DNA from: Acinetobacter larvae
GTDB lineage: Bacteria > Pseudomonadota > Gammaproteobacteria > Pseudomonadales > Moraxellaceae
Length of the DNA stretch: 64,000 bases
Reading direction: 5' to 3'
Assembly: GCF_001704115.1 (NCBI RefSeq)
Contig: NZ_CP016895.1
Span: forward strand, 434,001 to 498,000
Part shown: positions 57,057 through 64,000 of the stretch, one piece after another
Numbering within the stretch: the first letter of the stretch is position 1
Layout: every line of letters begins with the position of its first letter
Notes under the pieces: generated by a model
The model's input: only the letters and a program-made list of their open reading frames with translations
Told to the model about the DNA's origin: nothing
Database searches by the model: none
Made by a program: the position numbers and the translations under genes

Positions 57057-57609
57057 TGTAGTGTGCCATATCATTGCAAATATTATAGCTAGATGTAAGG
57101 TCGTTTACGGTAGAAATCAAGCATTATCGCGGAATTTATTCACTGCCATCATCGGTTACTAGCGCTTAAAACCATAGACCAAGTAGCGATTTGACCATTG
57201 CTTAGCAGTCCTGCCGGCTGATTATTTTACAGGCTGACACAAAATTTAATCGATTGCCTGTGTATCAAACCAAGGTGCATGTTATCTTGGAGGCAAGTTA
57301 TGCTTGTTCAAGCTTTGATCAACTATCCTGAACTAAAATAGCGCAAGCCCGCCATCCACATGATAAAAAATGCACAAATCCAGTGCGAATCCTAGAAATT
57401 CTCGATAGCAGATCGCTTTGAAAAACAAAAAATGTACGACAACTTTAATGATTTTTGAATCGATATAAATTGGCACATTTTTTGCTTTAATCAAGTGCTG
57501 GTCGTGAAAATAATCCCTATTTTGGCGCAAATTGAGCGACTTGGCACGGACTCAGTCATGAGCTGTTTGCTTTATAACGGTGCGCAATCGTAGTGTTGGA
57601 GGGGCTGTG
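57057..57609. other. prlC-gltB intergenic region, upstream part
   Basis: Holds the minus-strand prlC -10 (TATAAT) near 57082-57087 and sequence leading to gltB. A 13-codon ORF at 57300-57341 (MLVQALINYPELK) has TTGGAGG before its ATG. A 65-codon reading on the minus strand at 57333-57530 has no recognisable features. No other gene seen. Confidence 0.5.
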
Positions 57610-57711
57610 GTGAACCGCCCACATTGTCAGCATATTGGTCATTGCCCATCGCTATCAACAGTTTATAACGAGCTCGTTCTCAGACTTTATCGTTTATATC
57701 TTACTGTTTAA
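57610..57711 (+). CDS. Possible 33-residue leader peptide of gltBD
   Basis: GTG 57610 follows GGAGGGG (57598-57604) by 5 nt. The peptide is VNRPHCQHIGHCPSLS (initiator as Met) continuing TVYNELVLRLYRLYLTV, with a His/Cys-rich first half (H5 C6 H8 H11 C12) and an aromatic/aliphatic second half. It stops 12 nt before the gltB ATG. A perfect 12-bp palindrome AACGAGCTCGTT lies inside (57667-57678). No homologue recognised; rare CTC codons count against coding. Confidence 0.4.
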   Translation: MNRPHCQHIGHCPSLSTVYNELVLRLYRLYLTV

Positions 57712-57723
57712 GAAGGGTACGCT

Positions 57724-60700
57724 ATGCACATGCCATCGCCTAATACTGTAGCTCCCGCGCAAGGTTTATACCAACCGGATGAGTTCAAAGACAACTGTGG
57801 TTTCGGCCTTATTGCACATATGCAAGGTGCCGCCAGTCATGACTTGGTGCAAACTGCAATTCATAGTTTAAGTTGTATGACGCACCGTGGTGGTATTGCA
57901 GCAGATGGCAAGACAGGTGACGGTTGTGGCTTATTGTTGGCCATGCCGAAGCAATTCTTTCGTGATGAAGCACGGCGTTTAAGCGATATTACCCTGAGTG
58001 AAATTTTTGCGGTGGGAACCGTATTTTTAAATACCGACCCACATATGGCAGAGCAAGCCAAGTCTATTTTAAACAAAGAGATTGAAGCCGAAGGTCTGCG
58101 TGTCTTGGCATGGCGTGTGGTACCAACCAATCAAAGTGTACTGGGTGAAATTGCTTTGCAGTCTTTGCCAGTCTTTGAACAGATTATTGTTAATTGTCCG
58201 ATGGGGCTGACTGAAGTTGAATTTAACCGTAAATTGTTCTTGGCTCGACGCCGTGCTGAACAACAATTAAGTGCAGACCCATTATTTTATGTGACCACCT
58301 TGTGCTCTACCGTGATCAGTTATAAAGGCTTGATGATGCCTGCAGCGATTGCTGATTTTTATACCGATCTAGCCGATGAGCGTTTGGCATCTCATATTGT
58401 GGTATTTCACCAACGGTTTTCAACCAATACTTTGCCACGTTGGCCTTTGGCTCAGCCTTTTCGTTATTTGGCACATAATGGGGAAATCAATACCATTACC
58501 GCCAACCGAAATTGGGCGATGGCACGTCGTCCTAAATTTGCCAATCCATTATTGCCGGGTCTAACCGAGTTCAATCCGATCATTAACCGTACGGGGTCTG
58601 ACTCTTCTAGCTTAGACAATATGCTTGAAATTTTAGCCAGTGGTGGCATGGACTTATTTCGTGCTTTACGAATGCTGGTTCCACCGGCTTGGCAGAATGT
58701 AGAAACACTCGATGCCGACTTACGCGCATTTTATGAGTTCAACTCCAAACATATGGAAGCTTGGGACGGTCCAGCAGGCTTGGTGATTCAAGATGGTCGT
58801 CATGCCATTTGTATGTTGGATCGCAATGGTTTACGTCCGGCACGTTGGGTGATCACCAAAAATGGCTATATCACACTGGCCTCAGAAATTGGCGTATGGG
58901 GATATAGCCCAGAAGATGTCTTGTCTAAAGGTCGCGTTGGACCAGGGCAAATTTTGGTGATTGATACCCAGACTGGAAAAATGCTCGATACCGCCGAGGT
59001 CAATCGTCATTTAAGTAAAATGCGCCCTTATAGACAATGGTTACGTGACAATGCGATTCGGATTCAAGGTAGTCCCGAGTTAGAAGAATATCTAAGTGAA
59101 CAAGGGCTCAAGGGCGAACAGCTTAAAGCAGCACAAAAAATGTTTATGGTCAGTTTTGAGGAACGTGATCAGTTATTACGCCCAATTGCCGAAAGCGGTC
59201 AAGAAGCTGTTGGATCCATGGGGGATGATACTCCAATGGCGGTATTGTCTCGTCAAGTTCGCCATGTATCAGACTACTTTCGACAACAGTTTGCTCAAGT
59301 GACCAATCCTCCAATTGACCCATTGCGGGAGTCGATTGTGATGTCCTTGGAAACCTGTATGGGACGTGAGCAAAATGTCTTTGAACAAGGACCTGAACAT
59401 GCCGAGCGTTTGATTATCTCTAGCCCAGTATTGTCGAACTCAAAAATGCAGCAAATACGCACACTGGGGCGTGCAGGCTATGAGATAGCGGATATCGATT
59501 TAAATTATCCTGAATCTGAGGGTTTAGCCGCAGCAATTCAACGTATTTGTGCGCAAGCCGCAACAGAGATTCGTGCCGGTAAAACTTTACTCTTGCTCAG
59601 TGATAAAAAAATTCGTCCGGGCTATTTACCCGCCAATGCCCATATGGTTACGGGTGCGGTACATCATCATTTGATTGCACAAGGGCTACGCACAGATGCC
59701 AACTTAATTGTTGAAACTGCTTTGGCACGTGATGCACACCAGTTTGCCGTCTTATTGGGTTTTGGTGCGACTGCGATCTATCCTTATTTAGCCTATGATG
59801 TGATCAATGATTTGGTCGCCAAAGCTGAGTTACTGGGTGATCCAATCCATGCCCAAGCCAATTTCCGTAAGGGGATTGAAAAAGGGCTACTCAAAGTCTT
59901 ATCTAAAATGGGTATTTCAACAGTTGCTTCCTATCGTGGTGGGCAACTGTTTGAAGCGGTTGGTTTATCCAAAGCCGTGGTTGATCTGTGCTTTGTCGGT
60001 GTGCCGAGTCGTATCCAAGGCGCGACCTTCGATGATTTAGAAAATGACCAGAAAAAATTGGCGCAATTGGCATGGCAAAGTCGTAAACCGATTGACCAAG
60101 GTGGCATGCTGAAATTTGTTTTTGGTAAGGAATATCACGCGTTTAACCCTGATGTGATCAATGCACTGCATAAAGCTGTGCGCTCAGGAGACTATGCCGA
60201 TTTTAAAGCTTATGCGGAATTGGTCAATCAACGCCCTGTAGCAACCATTCGTGATTTATTTAAACTCAAAACTGACCAATCGATTGCGCTTGATCAGGTT
60301 GAATCCATTGCCGACATCTTGCCGCGCTTTGACTCCGCAGGAATGTCATTAGGTGCCTTGTCACCTGAGGCGCATGAGGCGATTGCCATTGCGATGAATA
60401 GCATTGGTGGGCGTTCCAACTCTGGTGAGGGCGGTGAAGACCCTGCCCGTTATGGCACCATTCGTAACTCTAAAATCAAACAAATTGCCTCTGGTCGTTT
60501 TGGCGTCACACCTGCGTATTTGACGTCGGCTGAAGTTTTACAGATCAAGGTGGCGCAAGGTGCTAAACCGGGTGAAGGTGGGCAATTACCAGGCGGTAAG
60601 GTCAATAGCCTGATTGCGCGGTTACGTTATTCCGTGCCGGGGGTAACGCTTATTTCACCGCCTCCGCATCATGATATTTACTCGATCGAAGATTTATCAC

Positions 60701-62205
60701 AGTTGATTTTTGATTTAAAACAAGTCAATCCGCAGGCAATGGTGTCAGTCAAACTGGTATCTGAGCCAGGTGTAGGCACCATCGCGGCAGGAGTGGCCAA
60801 AGCCTATGCCGATTTTATTACCATCTCAGGCTATGACGGTGGAACGGCGGCTTCACCTTTGTCATCGATTCACCATGCCGGTTCTCCTTGGGAGCTTGGT
60901 TTGGCTGAGGCGCATCAAGCATTACGTGTCAATGACTTACGTGGCAAGGTGCGAGTACAAACTGATGGCGGTTTAAAAACCGGTTTAGATGTGGTGAAAG
61001 CTGCCATTTTAGGTGCCGAAAGCTTTGGTTTTGGCTCAACACCGATGATTGCTTTGGGTTGTAAATATCTTCGTATTTGTCACCTCAATAACTGTGCAAC
61101 AGGTGTGGCAACACAGCAAGATCATTTGCGTGCCGAACACTACATCGGTGAGCCACAAATGCTGATTAATTTCTTCCAGTTTATTGCAGAAGAAACGCGG
61201 GAATGGTTGGCTGTACTGGGGGTGTCACGTTTAGCCGATTTGATTGGTCGCACAGATTTACTGGAAATTTTGCCCGGTGAAACCGACAAACATCAACACC
61301 TCGATTTGTCTGCTTTATTAAGCTCACATCCGGCGGCTGAGGGTAAGGCACAGTATTGCCAAGTACAGGGTAATGCGCCGTTTGACCGAGGGATTTTGGC
61401 TGAGCAAATGGTCAGTGAAATGCTTGCCACAATTGAAGCAGGTCAGACTGGAGAATTTAGCTTTAAAGTGGGCAACTGTGACCGTTCCATTGGCGCACGT
61501 ATTTCAGGTGAAATCGCCCGTCGTTATGGCAACTTAGGCATGGAAGAACATCCTGTGGTGATGAACTTGATTGGCACAGCTGGTCAGTCTCTTGGGGTGT
61601 GGAATGCTGGCGGCTTACATATCCGTCTAGAGGGGGATGCCAATGACTATGTGGGCAAAGGCATGGCTGGTGGTCGTATTGCCATTTTCCCGCCGCAAGG
61701 CTCGCCATTTCAAAGCCAACATACTGCAATTATTGGTAATACCTGCCTGTACGGCGCTACCGGTGGGAAATTGTTTGCCGCAGGTACCGCAGGGGAACGC
61801 TTTGCAGTACGTAACTCCGGTGCTTTCGCGGTGATTGAAGGTGCCGGTGACCATTGTTGTGAATATATGACCAGTGGTGTGGTTACAGTCTTGGGCAAAG
61901 TGGGGCATAACTTTGGTGCCGGTATGACGGGTGGTTTTGCGTATGTTCTCGATTTAGAGAATGACTTTGTTGACCACTATAACCATGAGTTGATTGAGCT
62001 GAATCGTATTTCTACCGAGTCGATGGAAGATTACCAAGCATTCTTACGCCGCATCTTAGATGAGCATATTGCTGAAACGGGTAGTGCGTGGGCTTATAAA
62101 ATTCGTAATGAATTTGACTTTTATAGCCGTAAGTTCTGGTTGGTCACACCCAAGGCTGCCAATTTACAAACTTTACTGAAAACGACACAAGCAGACCCAC
62201 AATAA
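57724..62205 (+). CDS. gltB: Glutamate synthase (NADPH) large subunit
   Basis: Makes two glutamates from glutamine and 2-oxoglutarate; core of ammonium assimilation. 1493 residues. The Ntn amidotransferase nucleophile is Cys25 in [12 protein letters not shown], released by removing a 24-residue propeptide. Next come the central domain, the FMN-binding synthase domain ([34 protein letters not shown]), the [3Fe-4S] cysteines [12 protein letters not shown] (about 1115-1126), and the beta-helix domain with repeated GG motifs. AAGAAGG precedes ATG. Cotranscribed with gltD. Confidence 0.97.
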   Translation: MHMPSPNTVAPAQGLYQPDEFKDNCGFGLIAHMQGAASHDLVQTAIHSLSCMTHRGGIAADGKTGDGCGLLLAMPKQFFRDEARRLSDITLSEIFAVGTVFLNTDPHMAEQAKSILNKEIEAEGLRVLAWRVVPTNQSVLGEIALQSLPVFEQIIVNCPMGLTEVEFNRKLFLARRRAEQQLSADPLFYVTTLCSTVISYKGLMMPAAIADFYTDLADERLASHIVVFHQRFSTNTLPRWPLAQPFRYLAHNGEINTITANRNWAMARRPKFANPLLPGLTEFNPIINRTGSDSSSLDNMLEILASGGMDLFRALRMLVPPAWQNVETLDADLRAFYEFNSKHMEAWDGPAGLVIQDGRHAICMLDRNGLRPARWVITKNGYITLASEIGVWGYSPEDVLSKGRVGPGQILVIDTQTGKMLDTAEVNRHLSKMRPYRQWLRDNAIRIQGSPELEEYLSEQGLKGEQLKAAQKMFMVSFEERDQLLRPIAESGQEAVGSMGDDTPMAVLSRQVRHVSDYFRQQFAQVTNPPIDPLRESIVMSLETCMGREQNVFEQGPEHAERLIISSPVLSNSKMQQIRTLGRAGYEIADIDLNYPESEGLAAAIQRICAQAATEIRAGKTLLLLSDKKIRPGYLPANAHMVTGAVHHHLIAQGLRTDANLIVETALARDAHQFAVLLGFGATAIYPYLAYDVINDLVAKAELLGDPIHAQANFRKGIEKGLLKVLSKMGISTVASYRGGQLFEAVGLSKAVVDLCFVGVPSRIQGATFDDLENDQKKLAQLAWQSRKPIDQGGMLKFVFGKEYHAFNPDVINALHKAVRSGDYADFKAYAELVNQRPVATIRDLFKLKTDQSIALDQVESIADILPRFDSAGMSLGALSPEAHEAIAIAMNSIGGRSNSGEGGEDPARYGTIRNSKIKQIASGRFGVTPAYLTSAEVLQIKVAQGAKPGEGGQLPGGKVNSLIARLRYSVPGVTLISPPPHHDIYSIEDLSQLIFDLKQVNPQAMVSVKLVSEPGVGTIAAGVAKAYADFITISGYDGGTAASPLSSIHHAGSPWELGLAEAHQALRVNDLRGKVRVQTDGGLKTGLDVVKAAILGAESFGFGSTPMIALGCKYLRICHLNNCATGVATQQDHLRAEHYIGEPQMLINFFQFIAEETREWLAVLGVSRLADLIGRTDLLEILPGETDKHQHLDLSALLSSHPAAEGKAQYCQVQGNAPFDRGILAEQMVSEMLATIEAGQTGEFSFKVGNCDRSIGARISGEIARRYGNLGMEEHPVVMNLIGTAGQSLGVWNAGGLHIRLEGDANDYVGKGMAGGRIAIFPPQGSPFQSQHTAIIGNTCLYGATGGKLFAAGTAGERFAVRNSGAFAVIEGAGDHCCEYMTSGVVTVLGKVGHNFGAGMTGGFAYVLDLENDFVDHYNHELIELNRISTESMEDYQAFLRRILDEHIAETGSAWAYKIRNEFDFYSRKFWLVTPKAANLQTLLKTTQADPQ

Positions 62206-62247
62206 AATACGGTTATTGCGTCAATAGATAGATCAGATTTTAGGCAG

Positions 62248-62275
62248 GTGTGGATAAGTGAGAGCTTTTCCACAC
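62248..62275 (+). other. Intercistronic hairpin between gltB and gltD
   Basis: GTGTGG-A-T-AAG pairs with CTT-T-T-CCACAC (62248-62258 / 62265-62275) with one T-T mismatch, just before the gltD Shine-Dalgarno (CGGAGAG). No T-tract follows; it may adjust gltD expression or mRNA stability. Confidence 0.6.
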
Positions 62276-62278
62276 TGA

Positions 62279-63715
<1,437 letters not shown>

Positions 63716-63788
63716 ATCGATTTAGACCACGGATATAAGCATTATTTAAATTTTTATGTTTAACCAATTAAAATTTTTAAGAAAAATT

Positions 63789-63822
63789 AAACGCCTAAGC
63801 TCATATGCCTAGGCGTTTTTTT
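63789..63822. terminator. Terminator between gltD and the carboxylase gene
   Basis: AAACGCCTA (63789-63797) and TAGGCGTTT (63810-63818) around a 12-nt loop, with T-tract on the plus side and A-rich sequence on the other; usable from both directions. It ends 3 bp before the stop of the minus-strand gene. Confidence 0.88.
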
Positions 63823-63824
63823 AT

Positions 63825-64000
63825 TTATATCGACCCAGTCGCCTCGACATGATAGCTTGCGATCACTTGATCGGCTTGGCAGGTGGCTCCTTGTTGTACC
63901 TTAATGTCGATATTGCCATCTTGTTGTGCCACAACAGGTACTTCCATTTTCATGGCTTCCATAATAGCAATGGTTTGCCCAGTGCTGACGTGTTCACCTG
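63825..64000 (-). CDS. Biotin carboxylase/urea-carboxylase-type protein, C-terminal biotinyl domain (partial)
   Basis: The last 57 residues and stop of a gene whose main part lies beyond the window. GEHVSTGQTIAIMEAMKMEVPV contains the biotinylated lysine in AMKM, followed by the second half of the lipoyl-like fold and a C-terminus HVEATGSI. Because the biotinyl domain ends the protein, this is probably a multidomain carboxylase (urea carboxylase or acyl-CoA carboxylase alpha type); which one cannot be told. Confidence 0.85.
   Translation of the reverse strand, partial: GEHVSTGQTIAIMEAMKMEVPVVAQQDGNIDIKVQQGATCQADQVIASYHVEATGSI

Noticed and set aside
57333..57530. 65-codon minus-strand frame in the gltB upstream region
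   Set aside because: No ribosome-binding site, no recognisable domain, AT-biased composition; most likely chance.

Overview
The window looks like chromosomal DNA from an Acinetobacter-type gammaproteobacterium (Moraxellaceae). Evidence: low-to-moderate GC with A/T-ending codons, a complete S10-spc-alpha ribosomal block, an mlaFEDCB operon whose MlaD is longer than the enterobacterial one, gltBD, an hmp/nsrR pair, and a rhombosortase. This is an inference from gene content; no 16S gene is present. No tRNA, rRNA, CRISPR array, prophage or intact insertion sequence was seen.

Layout. 1-3.7 kb: partial ribA (minus), then dxs and suhB. 3.8-6.8 kb: a MarC-family membrane protein and a DEAD-box RNA helicase with a structured ~270 nt leader and a 27-bp tandem repeat in its basic tail. 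7.1-10.4 kb: the mlaFEDCB lipid-transport operon. 10.4-16.9 kb: CorA-like transporter, LOG-family protein, Nudix hydrolase, ComF, RecG, an SDR protein and a GFA-fold protein. 17.0-18.4 kb: a small accessory patch with a lipoprotein, a proteasome-like Ntn-fold protein and a diverged copy of the plsB 3' end. 18.6-24.6 kb: plsB, tesB, a dicarboxylate/glutamate-type symporter and an internally deleted LD-carboxypeptidase pseudogene. 24.7-32.8 kb: YihA/YsxC GTPase, NsrR and flavohaemoglobin Hmp with two NsrR-like operators, a methyltransferase, a HerA-like ATPase, a MetC-like enzyme, and a class I amidotransferase-like protein that lacks its nucleophile and carries a 12-bp repeat.

33.1-46.9 kb: the 28-gene S10-spc-alpha block in the classical order, including rpmD and rpmJ, with a near-consensus promoter at its head, a 20-bp hairpin between rpsQ and rplN, a leader hairpin before rpsM and a terminator after rplQ. 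47.0-52.7 kb: an accessory segment with an EthA-like Baeyer-Villiger monooxygenase and a FecI-FecR-TonB receptor cell-surface signalling set behind a Fur-box-like site. 52.8-57.1 kb: sdhE-ygfX, a candidate structured RNA with terminator that I could not assign to a known family, a rhombosortase, a YheV-like zinc ribbon and prlC. 57.6-63.8 kb: a small ORF with a strong Shine-Dalgarno ending 12 nt before gltB, then gltB and gltD. The window ends in the biotinyl domain of a carboxylase (minus).

Themes: translation and ribosome biogenesis, envelope lipid homeostasis (Mla, PlsB), nitrogen assimilation (GltBD), NO detoxification (NsrR/Hmp) and iron uptake. The least explained elements are the RNA element at 53.7-53.86 kb, the proteasome-like protein beside the plsB fragment, the hairpin between rpsQ and rplN, and the small ORF before gltB.
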